A DNA stretch of 63,455 bases from Spongospora subterranea (Eukaryota; Endomyxa; Phytomyxea; Plasmodiophorida; Plasmodiophoridae): positions 1 to 63,455 of the forward strand of contig OUQQ01000035.1 in the NCBI GenBank assembly GCA_900404475.1. Reading direction: 5' to 3'. Below are positions 22,001 to 33,354 of this stretch, piece by piece (the stretch's first letter is position 1; each line of letters starts with the position of its first letter). The position numbers were made by a program, and so were the translations under genes. A model generated the notes under the pieces. That model searched no databases and had not been told where the DNA came from. It saw only the letters and a program-made list of their open reading frames with translations.

Positions 22001-25000
22001 TTAAACCGTTGCATGGTTAGCAAACATTTTTTGTCATGGTCATCATTCACCTCCAATGCAATATATTATCGGTCGATTTGGTATCGGGCAGTTATACGCA
22101 AACGATTTCGTCAACTGCGATCAATTACCAATCGCATAAGGTTACATCGGTCGAAATCTCTATCGATATCGATTATGCGATGCGCCAATGATTGTCGCCA
22201 TTTTCTTCGATACTGGAGGGCATCTGTTGATCGCCGTAGGCTATATATTAAAGAGGTGTTATCAAGACTTATATCATCATGGAGAGTCATCAGCCAATCT
22301 AGAAAGGCATGTCGCCATTTTCTGCCCATCATTAAGAACATCTCTCTAGTGAGGTATCACAAGGATATTCTGAAGAGGGTGATGGAACGATGGATCACAT
22401 CCCATCGCACGTATGGTGTTGAGACTGTAATAACCGGTCGACACATGGTGCTGGAGAGAGCCTGGGCGTTGAGAGAATCGTATAATGAATGGAGGCATGG
22501 ATATGGCGTGATGATGCTGACGAAAAAGATAAAGATGGGATCGTACAGGAGCTGCTATCAAGAGTGGAAGTGTCTTTGGCTAAGAAGGGTGGCAACACGG
22601 ATCATATGCAGACAATATCAAAATATATGGGCTCGATCAATGATGTCACGATGGCGATTATTTGCCCAGTCATATCGCTATAGACCAGTAATATAATTGC
22701 ACCGTCTGCCCCATTTTATGCTGATCATTGGTGTTAAGCTGCATCTGGCCTTCTACTGGAGTCAATGGAGTTATGCATATCGTGTATCACGATCATTCGC
22801 CATCATAGTGCGAGGTCGAATTCTCTATCAGCAGGGTTCGTATATGCAGGAATGGAGGACGTCTTGTTTGAGGTCATCTGCGTTGAGACACGCAGATGTG
22901 GCGATCAGATCACACCATGATCGCAATATCCTCCGTACGTTGTTGAAGTCATGGATCTCCCTGAGGCAATCCATTCATATATACAAGTAAATGAATCTCC
23001 ACATGTAACTGCACTATTACCCATTTGATTTTCTTCAGGAGGAGAATATACGAAAAAGCGTTTGTTGATTGGCAAATCTGTACCCGAATTCGAATGTTGC
23101 ACCGGGAATTGCAGGCTACTATATTTGTTGGGTGGAAGAAGATGGTTACAGTCAATCGTTCCAATTATCGTGTACTACTCGATGATATTAGATTACACGT
23201 TCTACAAGATCATATATCCACCTGGCATGATGCATACATCACTAATCGTAATAATGTCTGCCTCATATCAGCTTGTCGTGTGCGACATGACCAGATTCTG
23301 CAACGGCGTGTGTTCATGGTGTTGTGGCACCGACTATCATATCAGGTATATCCCATCAGCAGTCTTCATTATCGCTCATATCAACAAAACAGAAATCATT
23401 AATGCGGTCAAGCAATACAATCAGGTCATCTATCATTTCCCGATATCTTTCACAGATTCGCCATGGCCTAAGAATACGTCAATATCATCGCAAACGAGCA
23501 GCAAAATCAAAACGGACTGCTTTTGCTGAATGGGCTGGGCTGAGCATAAAATCATCTCAGATCAAACAACTCTCCCGGTTATTATCCTATTGGACATTTT
23601 GTGGTGTTGTGAAACGAGCATTACGATTATGGCATCATGCAATAATTGAAGCACAACGCATTCGGAACGCTAATATAGCAACATGCGCAATTATGATCAA
23701 TTCATGGAAACGATGGATGTTTGCTAAAACTCAACAAAAAAGAAATGATTCTGTCATGGCACAGGTAGGGCGGCGAATCGCTGTTTGATCGATGTCATAT
23801 GCTAAACGTGATGCTTTTAGGCCGTACGTCACGTGATTATAGGTCGGCGATATCGACTATGGATTCAATTATTATCATGCCATGTAATATGGAAATCTCA
23901 TCAATGATACCAGAAAATTAAGTACTGCTCGTGATAACAGGCATTGGCGAGCTGTCGCACTATGCAACGCCATCTCGGCTGTTGGAGAGAGAGGTACCAG
24001 TATAGTTTGGCAGTTAGGAGTCATCGAGCGCAAAATGCGATGCAAATCATCAGGGCGTGGCGCCATTGTCTTCAGATCAACCTACAGCGACGTACGACAT
24101 GCACCCATCGTGTAGGCTGCGTCTTACTGTACTACAGGAACCGATTTGAACCGAATCATCATGCGATTGGATGAGATCGAAAAGCGAGAATGTATTGTGA
24201 GGTGGAAAGCATATGTCGAGTCTGATAGACAACAATATGTTGTGGCAGTTAAGCACGATGACGTGAGGCGGCGCAAATCGGTGATCGGTGAGGATATCAG
24301 ATCAATTGAGCAATAACGGAAATTTACAATAAGAGACATATAGACGCATGGATTAGATGCGCAAAAGAGCAAATAGCTGACATGGATGAACGATTCTGTA
24401 AAGCACGCCAATGGAATCATCATCACATACAATGCAATGTGTTCAAGTCATTAAACGTTTACTGCAACAGCATATCCCAATGGAGATCAAGAACCGTAAT
24501 GGATCCATGAATCATCAATTATTAACCTGATTCGGTGATGTTTAGGAAGTTCAACAACATATAACCAGGTACCGCCTCATACCGTTATTCCAGAGATGGA
24601 ATAAGCGATCCAAGACTAGATCTGCAATCAGACGGGTGTACACGGAACGGGTTATCAAGGACGCTATAAGAGTGATAACGGAATGGAGAAAAATAGCCTC
24701 CGAGAAGTAAAAATCTCGTTTCTACAGTGTTCCGCTAACAACAGCCATTGACCTGTTTTGTAATAGTCGTCTTATCAGTGCAGCTGTGATCTGGCACTGC
24801 ATGAAAATCACCGGGGTAATATTTGCCAAATGGAGATCCGCAGCACGGATGATGCGATGGCAGAAATTGAACCCGGATAAAACTGATCAGGTATATGAAT
24901 ATTTACGTCAAAGGACAGCAGTGCGATGATTGGATCTATGCAGGACAATATACAAACAGTTTCCGCCAGCGAGATGATTACACATATTATACGACGGATC

Positions 25001-25027
25001 ACAACGGGAAATGAGACAAAAAAATGA
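16040..25027 (+). CDS. giant SFI1-like centrin-binding repeat protein
   Basis: A chain of plus-strand exons, each closed by a short GT-AG intron, encodes roughly 2,500 residues of one repetitive type: basic helices with an aromatic then Trp-Lys/Arg every 30-35 residues (FKFWRKYACE, LRYWRNLFL, LNEWRNCTTL, FYKWNAAYR, FNEWHYQYL, VITEWRKIAS, IFAKWRSAAR). This is the SFI1 pattern; in yeast and animals SFI1 forms a long helix that binds centrin at spindle pole bodies, centrosomes and basal bodies. I verified by frame the joins 16253/16311, 17185/17236, 17345/17394, the donor after 17765, and those near the 3' end (acceptor before 24767; intron 24891-24943). The start ATG at 16040 opens an acidic non-repeat N-terminus (MDGVRISPDEF). 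If the last intron is not used, the protein ends at 24929. Exons between 20.7 and 21.0 kb are the least certain. The length is well above yeast SFI1. Confidence 0.75.
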
Positions 25028-25138
25028 TGTCCCCGACACAATACAGCAAAAACATGTTTAATAAATCTAACAATTGCCGAATAGTTAGCTAATAATGGAA
25101 TTCAAATTCGATGACATTACAGTTGTATGAATTGTACT

Positions 25139-27779
25139 TCAGACATAGTTAATATTGGAATCTAGGTTTGACTCGTCATTGATCCCAGAATCGGCTTCGA
25201 ACTGAGAGCGGCTCTCACTAGTTTTAACCTAAAAACAAACAATTCAAGATCAGATGAAAAGTCACAGTTATACGCGGTACGTTGTCAGGGACTGGACTTC
25301 TATTAGCCAGAGCAGTGGCAAGACCAGGAATAGCGGCTATGAATTCTTGATATCGTTCTAGAGTAGAGGTCAGATAGAGGCAATTCCATGCCAAAAATTA
25401 TACCGTCGTCAACATCGCATAACATGGCCATATTGGATATGAAACCGGAAACAACTTCAATAGACAACGACGACGATAGTGAAGTGATACAATCGAACAA
25501 TCGGTACCTTTGTTCCTGTGGAACTTCTTTAACAACATCAAAAAACATTTGACAATGCAAACCTGATATTTGGAAGTTAAAGGAATAAGGCATGAACTGA
25601 AGCACGCCTCTCTGAAGGAAGAATCTGACACCAGTTGTTGCCGATGGCGAATATCGCCAGATAAACATGAGAGAGTAGATGTAAGGAACCTGTCCATAAT
25701 CGACAATGGCGGAATCTGTTCCGAGGAAATTTGCATGCTGCCAAGCGCAGACAGGAGCAAAGTTGCACGACCATAATCGTATGCAGACAGACAACTGTAG
25801 AAATGTTGATAATAACATCGTACATGAAAACAAAACATACAATACCTAATCAAGTATTTCATCAACAAAGAGCAGCCGATTTGAGCCTTGTCAGCAGAAA
25901 TTAAACTGGAAATTGTGTCCGCTCTTCCTCGATCAGTATCAGCATGCTTTAGCATCATTAAGCCCAGCGTCGGGTACCAAGCACGGAAGATGGCTGAAAA
26001 TATGTGATCTTAAAATCGCAAAAGTAGAACAGCAAAACCTTCAAGACAATACCATTAGGGCATTTCGGCAACTTGAATTGCCTCCTCGCGCGTACTAATT
26101 TACGAGCGTTACACCCAATATAAAGAATGTAGGTTAAAGTGCGAAGGTTCTCATCGTCTTTAGGAAGCACACTATCGTCAGCGGCTTTAACAATTTTCTC
26201 TAAGAATAATACATTAGGCCAAATCAACAACCAGATCAAGAATTCGACCAATAGATGCTAAAGCAGAGCGCAATAATGAATTAGTGACAAAAGGGTGAGC
26301 AATAATCATAGAAAGATCCTGTAATTGTGCGGCAATTCCAGATTCACTCTCAGGTCCCTGTATTCATTACAGGCTTAATGGGGACCCAAAGCAGTATCAG
26401 GTATAACAATACCTGATTTGGAGTCACGTCAACGGCCTCCTTGACCAGCATGTATTGTGTCCTAAGCTCGATCATCAACCTGCCTGCGTCGCCATCATCT
26501 TCAAAGTGATATTAACTCGGCTAAAATATACAGACGAACCGTCAATGCATTTCTCGCGACACGCAGCATCAAGACACCATGTTATTTGATGTACTGGATC
26601 GTGAGAGGTAACTACCCCACGGCCACAATCATGAAGCGCCATTAACAGTTCGAGACGGAGAACACAATATCTGTTGTTCAATTAAGATTCTAGCAGAGTT
26701 CAAAAAACAACATCTATACCCATAATGATGAGTCGAAGCGAACCGATCCCGAAGTGTTCTTAAACAAAGAGCATAGAGTGTGAATGATGTACCTATCCAA
26801 TTGATAAGCTGCTGTAGAATCGGGTTTGACGAGCGACGATCTGGCGATAGCTGCCATACACATGGTTATTCGATTTGTCATCAGCCTATGCGACCTCTTA
26901 CACTGGTTGAGTCTATAAACGATGAGTAAATTTGCAAACGGGCTTGATCGTTGACGAACTCGGTAAAAAGCGGCGCCAATTTTGCGAAAAAAATACTGGG
27001 GTGAGCACACCAAACTTGTTGTAGGATCAGCAACGGTAAAGTCTAACGCGAACATTGTTATGGGCAAATGCAAACTTTGAAACAGAGCTCGGCATTACGT
27101 CAAGCAATGCCGGTTGCATTGCAAGTTGGTCAAGAAACTCTTTGGGGACGGTTTCCATTGACGACAGTAGCCATAATGGGATGTCTCGCAGCCCTTCAAT
27201 GCGAATGTACCGAAACGAACGCCGAAGCAAAACCATTTTTTGTTCTGGTGACAGTTTCTGGCATTTCTGCAATAGATGTGCCTACACAGCCGGGGACCTC
27301 TCAGACATTGCCAATTGGCAGACAAACGGCTCCCGGATCACCTTGAGCTTATCACAAAGGGATGAGTAAACCGATGATCTAGAAATCCCGAGAAGGTCTA
27401 AAAACTTGACAATCGCGTCCGTATTATTGGCCTGGAGACTATTACGCTCTGGGAATCACGTTCAGTATGGACATTAACGAAATATAATCCAGATCAATCA
27501 TTGCACCTTGAAACTCGTGAATGACATTGACCGGATTATGCTGAGATAACATTTTCCGAATCATCACCGCCCCCTGAGGAAGTTTTCGCTGAATTGGACG
27601 AAAACAGAAGGAATCAAAGGACGTACTTTGGTCCCAAGCTGATAACGATCATCTCCATCATCGATAACAAGATCGGCTGAGCTATCGCCAGATACAGGTT
27701 CCGCATCTGGTGGCGGAATCATGTCTGGGTGACGTTCGCCGGCCTCCCCATCGCCTGGTGCTGATGCCAGGCCTGACAT
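25139..27779 (-). CDS. NELFB: NELF-B (COBRA1), negative elongation factor subunit
   Basis: Read on the minus strand from ATG 27779, the exons give the NELF-B order: VNVIHEFQGAMIDLDYIS, then NTDAIVKFLDLLGI and VYSSLCDKLKVI, the block FLDQLAMQPALLDVMPSSV, and the most diagnostic stretch RYCVLRLELLMALHD followed by ITWCLDAACREKCIDG (26681-26475), which aligns with the animal NELF-B segment. The last exons read ERYQEFIAAIPGLATALA and end NLDSNINYV at 25139. Checked joins include a donor after GTK near 27630, a 36-bp intron near 27450 and a 46-bp intron near 25360. NELF-B is the scaffold of the NELF complex, which holds paused RNA polymerase II near promoters. The gene converges on the SFI1-like gene (111 bp apart) and lies 183 bp downstream of PSMD9 on the same strand. 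Some internal exons in 25.9-26.5 kb are not resolved. Confidence 0.85.
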
Positions 27780-27962
27780 GGTTGCCAGGGCTGTCGGATC
27801 CTCCCTGGCTTCGACCGACCGCCTCTCTCGCGCTCGCCCCGTTAATAACGCCTTCCTCACTATCGCGGCCTTTTACGATAATGACGAAGAGCGAATCGAA
27901 ATCACCCACAGAAATCTGGGGGCCGAAACGGCGATATATTTATTGGCGAAATATTAGACAAG

Positions 27963-28874
27963 TCATTGATCATCGCGATTAGGCACATGCAATGGGATGA
28001 TATGACACCCTAATAGCCCACGACCTGACCAAGGCCGGGGCGTCACGACCAGGGTGACCGGGGAAGGGTCGCCCTGGCGGCGAACCACGACCTGGACCGG
28101 CTGATCAACGTTGCGCTGGACGATGGCGGCGATGGCGGACAGCGCCGATCGGCTATCGCCATACAGGACGTTCACGTATCCGAACTGCAGGATGTGGTCG
28201 TCGGCCCGAATGCCGGCGTCGTGTGCGGGGGAATCCGGGTCGACGTGATCCACGGTTGCGAAGGCGACGAGCGGAGGTGCCGCCGGGGCAGTACGGTCGG
28301 CGGCCAGGCCCTGGTCGTCACGGATCGGCTCGTATTGGCTGATGGGCGTATGAGATTCGTGAACAGGAATCGGGGCGACTTTTTTGTGCCCTGGGCCAAC
28401 AAGATCGTCAGCTGGGACCAGACAAAACGGATCGGCGCGGGTCGGGCTGTGAGAGAATTACCTGAATCTTTACTCTGTTTAACGGCCTGGTGATATTCGT
28501 TCAATGCCTCAGCTAAACGAGCAATAACCTGAACGATACTGATGATGAGCCGACGACGATCGGACCACCCGAACTGAGGACGTTTTTATGGTCGTTGATG
28601 GCACAGTGCATTTGCTGAGCGTGAATTCGGGCGCCGTGATGATCGATACCCATTTTGGGGAACCCATCTTGATCGATCAGTTGAAGGGGCATTTGACGAG
28701 GGTCGAGACCTAAATTTGGGGGGTTTCAGGGGCGATGACGACCGTGAAACCCCAGTCGATGTCACCTTGGTTAACGAGCCAGCTGTGGTTCGACTCGATC
28801 CGAAGCTCTAGCGCCTGTTTACGAGCCTCCAAGTCTCTCAGCTCCGCGCCCAGCTGGACGATCCCGTCGTCCAT
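27963..28874 (-). CDS. PSMD9: PSMD9/Nas2 proteasome assembly chaperone
   Basis: Four minus-strand exons join in frame to about 215 residues. The N-terminus (MDDGIVQLGAELRDLEARKQ) is a coiled coil, followed by PLQLIDQDGFPKMGIDHHGAR and CAINDHKN as in PSMD9/Nas2. The C-terminus is a PDZ domain: VDHVDPDSPAHDAGIRADD, ILQFGYVN, then PRPWSGRGLLGCHIIPL, the characteristic end of this family. PSMD9 chaperones assembly of the 26S proteasome base by holding the Rpt5 tail. I chose ATG 28874; an in-frame ATG at 28937 would add 21 residues. The gene is on the same strand as NELFB and just upstream of it. Confidence 0.9.
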
Positions 28875-29000
28875 CTCAACAGACGATCGTCGGTTATTGT
28901 GAGAAGAAAATGTGATATTCCGTTGTGTATTCAACACGGTATATTACGTGGATCCCTACGGTAAAATACCGTATCAGCAGCAATTTTCCGTGGGAAATTG

Positions 29001-29830
29001 TTACATGGCTACAGGGCCAGTTCGCCAACCATCTGAATTAGTTCCCGATGGGCGGTTGACAGTTTTCGCCAGAACGGCTGGACGGTCAGTGGGATGAACG
29101 GGTTCTTGTAAATAAAACCGTTCCCCGACTTCAAGTTCTCGCTTGAGACTGGCGAGAGCAACGCCCTTCCATGGACGTTCTATATTCACTGATCCGAGCG
29201 ACGAGGGGGTCTTGTCAACTGCGATCGAGAAATGCAGGGGGACCCATGCGTGCAGTCGTAGCCGTTTTCCAGCCGTGTTGGCCCTGTTGGCCCAAGATCC
29301 CCAGCGCAATTTGCCCCTCAAATCACGGTCGCGTCGAAATGCGGCCACGGTCGACGTTGGCGGAACTTGTGTTGCCTTGGATTGTGAAACCAATTGATCG
29401 CTGAAAGGTTTCTGAATCTCGTCCCCAACAGTCCAAAAAATTCGGCTGCCGTCACCAAGAAGGAGCACTTTGAGGGCGACTGCATTTGGGTACAGGTCGT
29501 TCCCCCAAAGTAATGGATAGCACTACCGACATTCAGGGAGGAGCTCGGGGGCGTTTATATCACACACGCCCCTGATTGCAAATCGCACTTCGTCATGAAG
29601 CCCGCTCAGGGTGACAATATGCCCGTTGTCGTTGCTTATTGACCGGTGAACAAATCAATCGCGTCCCATCTGGTGACAATTTCTTGGTGCTCCTTTCGCA
29701 AATGACCAAGAGTGGTATCGCTATCGCCATCCTTGATGGCCACAGACAATGCCAGCGGATTATCTGCCTCCTAATTTGACTACAGGGCCGGCAAATACAA
29801 AATGCAGCTTTGATTTTTGAGTCACGTTCA
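29001..29830 (-). CDS. unrecognised minus-strand coding region
   Basis: The frame 29468-29001 (156 codons) reads like real protein: GDGSRIFWTVGDEIQKPFS, TAGKRLRLHAWVPLHFSIAV, ELEVGERFYLQEPVHPTDR. Upstream, an acceptor-like site near 29770 opens an exon (ADNPLALSVAIKDGDSD, HQEIVTRWDAIDLFTG), then in another frame NDNGHIVTLSGLHDEV, which resembles the start of a leucine-rich-repeat region. The pieces lie in different frames and I could not make a clean gene model. It may be a real gene with unseen introns or a decaying one. I recognise no family with confidence. Confidence 0.35.
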
Positions 29831-29870
29831 CAGACGATGGTGTGATGTCAAGACGACCCTTTGAGCAAGG

Positions 29871-30390
29871 TTGGGGCTTTGTGCAACAACGGTAGCCGTT
29901 TTGCGGTGGGTTGGCCACAGCGTTTCCAGGAGCATCTACTGTGGAGGGCGACTTCCCGATTGTCCATTGGCAAAGGGACCGACTGACGAATTGGTCTCAC
30001 CGACTTCTTCGTTTAAGTATCCTGCATGCCAAGCAGATTTGCAAGAATCCAACAACTTAACAAAACTGTCGTTTAGATTTTATTCGATTTTCTCACCCAC
30101 TTTTGTTACACGATCTGATGTGATTTACAACGTCATCTACGATCAAACCAACGGCATCGCCCATGGGTACCAATGCTGCAGTTCAATGCGCCAACATTTT
30201 CCTGGATTCGTTCGATCGGCGTTTCTATCCTAACACCAGCTGCTACCGACGCTATATCGACGACATATTGTTCATATTCAACGGAATAGAACCTGAATTA
30301 CTACAACTACTATCAGCAACGAATTCGCACATTCAAGGCATCGAAAACCTACCTGGAATCATTCTCAATCCTCGGTATATCGTCTAAACC
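29871..30390 (+). pseudogene. Penelope-like reverse transcriptase fragment
   Basis: Near 30140-30390 the plus strand encodes DQTNGIA, then one frame over MGTNAAVQCANIFL, and YRRYIDDILFIFNG. The G-I-A-M-G-T-N-x-A block followed by YIDD is typical of Penelope-like and related non-LTR reverse transcriptases rather than Ty3/gypsy. A frame change at about 30161 splits the motif, and a stop soon follows the palm, so the copy is dead. I see no endonuclease domain here. Confidence 0.65.
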
Positions 30391-30550
30391 CTATAGGCCT
30401 CAGCTTAAGATTGCAAACTTGACATTCCATGAGAAATAGTTCTTCATTCTCAATGAAAAATGAACCGTTGGAACCGGGAGAAGACGGGCCACGCCGAAGA
30501 CACGTTGACCATTTTGGCCTCCCCTGGATTTTTCCCAAGAGGTATTGGGA

Positions 30551-31145
30551 GGTATTAGAGGATGCGAACAGTAGGGTGAATGCTAGGCCACTAAGAACCA
30601 TGGTGGAGGCTACCCTTCTGAAGAATTTAGCTTCGTACGAGCTAAAGAAACCCTGTCGATGAGGCCACAGGCTCTGATCGAAGTGAATGGGGCGAGCGTC
30701 AGCTCAAAGAGGATCCGTGTGCTTGGTCGAGAATCGACCGCGTGATGTCGCCAGTGGTAATGCAGGAGATTATGTCTTCTGCCAATGCCATTGTGATGCA
30801 GATGATGCATTCTTGGACGAAGAAGGTCCAGGAGAACTCACGGGAAGCCATTGTCGATACCAGCGAGGGAAAGAAAGAGCAGGTCCGATTGGCTTCCCGT
30901 GAATCCTCCTGGACCTTCTTTGTCCACGAATCGCACCTCTCTGGCAGTGGCAGAAGACATATTCTACTGCATCACCACTGTCGACATCACTTTCTTTGAT
31001 TCTCGACCAAGCGAACGGATCCTCTTTGAGCTGACGCCCGACAGGTTTCTCTAGCTCGTGCAACGCGAACGTCTTCAGCAACGTCGCCTCCACCGTGGTT
31101 CTTAGTGGCCTGGCATTCGCCCTACTGTTCGCATCCTCTAATACC
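30551..31145. repeat. large inverted repeat (IR3)
   Basis: Left arm 30551-30850 and right arm 30890-31145 are inverted copies with a 39-bp loop. The left arm is longer because the right arm lacks about 40 bp. Both arms translate to related peptides, plus strand VEATLLKNLASYELKKP and RQLKEDPCAWSRI, minus strand MEATLLKTFALHELEKP and RQLKEDPFAWSRI. The peptides look like part of a retroelement Gag, not a known cellular family. The repeat lies between a Penelope-like fragment and the start of another gag-like ORF (31359). Confidence 0.85.
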
Positions 31146-31358
31146 TCCTTTAGCGGATATGTTTACTGCAATACCTTTTTGGGAAAATCCAGCGGATATG
31201 CAGTTCACAATACTGTACTCGTGCTCTCTTGAAAAATCTTTATTTTGATAAATATCTTCCTCTCTCTTTCTCTCATCTCGCGTCCGTCCTTGCCCTCACG
31301 CGGGGACGTAGCGAAAACGGTTTTTTAGCTGCTTAACCAAATCGCGAAGCAGGTTATC

Positions 31359-32560
31359 ATGCCCTCCCGCAATAACCGCAATCGACAGAGCTCCGCCTCT
31401 AACGCGGCGCCACAGAACTCATCGCGAGCTTCTGAGCTCAGCGAGGCACCTGTCACAACAGCGATGGCGGCACCACCGCTGTTCACCCTCATCTCTGCTC
31501 CAAAGATCTCCAGCCTCGATCTGAAATCAGTCAACAATTTCATTCGGGAATACGATGCATATACATCACTGGTGGAAGAACGACGTTCGGTCCACAAAGA
31601 GAACATCTCCAAGATAAAACCGGATTTTCAATCCAATCATTCCTGGGCACTGATGCCCCTTGAATGTCGTGACCAGGACCACTGCTCGCTCTACTGGCGA
31701 CGTACAATAATCTGGCCAAGAAGCGGTGCGGCATGGCCTCGGGCTCAACACTGAATAACGATTATCGAATTGATTTACAATGCGGACTGTTGTGAATACC
31801 TCCAGATGAAGTTTTCAAGCAATTTTAAGGCGTTGCATGAAGCCGGTAAAGTTGTGCTCAGTACGTCAGTCGTCAAATCCCCATTTACGCAGGTGGAAAT
31901 GGAAAACGACTTCAACGACGTTAGCAACGAAGACCTTCTCCGCAATGCATTACATCAATGCGCTGATTGAATTGCGGAGCGCGCCGAAACGAGCAAGTAT
32001 CTCCTTCAAAAACGTCAAGTTGAACGTATCAGTCCATTTTGAACAGATCGGTTCGGCAATCCCGATGATGGCACTCATGGGTCGGGATCGTTCTCCTGAG
32101 CCTTTTGACATCTCGCCCTCGTCGTCTTCCCGATCGGAGTCTCCGTCTTCTTCTCCTGGAATGTCTCGTTCAGTTCAGAGGGGTTTCTCGTCATCATCCG
32201 CATCGGCGTCACCACATAGGTCACCCTCTTCCCCTTCCCGACCGCCTGCTGTTGAAAACGCACCGCCTGTGTTTGATATGTTGTTTTCCAACGAATCAGA
32301 CACCTACCGAAGCTTCAAGCAAGCCGCCGAAATACTGCTGTTCCGCGATCGTGAACGTGTAAAACCGAAAAGGTGTAATCTCGACACTGTTTCCTGCAAT
32401 TACATGAGGATATCGGATATCCGTTGCACGACCGTCAAACGGCCGTCCCGATGTCGTCCCCATTTCCAGATATGGCTTAGCTGCACTAGGTATTCTGTCA
32501 GGTCGGAGAACTTGTTGACGACTGAGGCGCCACGACGTCGCTTTTCTCATCAACATTAAA
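31359..32560 (+). pseudogene. LTR-retrotransposon gag remnant
   Basis: An ORF starting at 31359 opens MPSRNNRNRQSSAS, a low-complexity Ser/Ala-rich leader, followed by LISAPKISSLDLKSVNNFI and REYDAYTSL, a layout typical of retrotransposon Gag N-termini. The frame ends at 31754, and downstream pieces in shifting frames (to about 32560) include a Ser/Pro/Arg-rich stretch. The AT-rich tract just upstream (31150-31350) may be the end of an LTR and leader, but I could not delimit an LTR. The copy is broken. Confidence 0.5.
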
Positions 32561-32696
32561 CACAACATGAAACCTTGACAATAGATCAATCTGTGAGGGA
32601 AAAATCATTGTCGCCACGACGTCGCTTTTCTCATCAAAATTGAACACAACATGATACCTTGACAATAGATCAATCTGTGAGGGAAAATCATTGTCG
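32529..32696. repeat. 84-bp tandem duplication
   Basis: Two copies of an 84-bp unit beginning GCCACGACGTCGCTTTTCTC are tandem at 32529-32612 and 32613-32696. They differ at a few bases and a one-base gap. The unit crosses the end of the gag-like remnant, so it probably arose by replication slippage or unequal exchange inside the transposon debris. Confidence 0.85.
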
Positions 32697-33354
32697 GGGA
32701 GTTATTGGTGTTGGAGATTGGGTGATTGATTCTATAGTATTAGATCATGAGGATTTGTATAATGAGGTAAAACCAGCTGAGTTATCCTTTGAATATATCC
32801 TCGTGCACCTTGGTCGAGTATTGTCCAATGAGACCCCCGTTGGAATCTAAACGGGTGTTTGACTAGGCCATATCTTACTATCGGGCCGTGTAGAATCATA
32901 TATTCGGGGCTGCTAACCTCGCCCGCCGTCCAAATCGTACTCACAATCAACTCCTATCTATGAATAACCCCCTCAAAGGGATTAAACGCCCCATCGGCTG
33001 ATAACAGGGTCGTCCAACTTGATTGAACCCACGACTATCTGGCAAATCAAAATAATCATCTGCTGTTTAATTGTCCTGACGCAAAAGTACTGATTTGGAC
33101 GCATTCGTGGAGCAATGTGGCTTCACCAGTCAAATGCAATCGTGTCTTGTAATGGCAGTGCCGACTTACCAGAGCTGTAGAAAGCGTCCAATAAACCATT
33201 CTCCCAGATTTTTATATGTCGATTCCCGATTCGAAAGGACATTATTGTCGATGATGATTTTGTTGAGGAAAAAGAGAATTGATTTCGCAATAAGGTGGAA
33301 CCTCCGATTTTGCCATTCTTGCGTGTTAAAACAAAATGTGTATTGATAGCGTTT
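32697..33354. other. no gene seen
   Basis: Only short ORFs without recognisable motifs occur. A minus-strand frame at 32950-32732 and a plus frame at 33095-33346 have no family signature. The stretch lies downstream of the citrate synthase stop codon and is probably decayed transposon or intergenic DNA. Confidence 0.4.

Noticed and set aside
22111..22598. Several minus-strand ORFs inside the SFI1-like gene
   Set aside because: They are antisense shadows of Trp/Arg-rich repeats and have no independent support.
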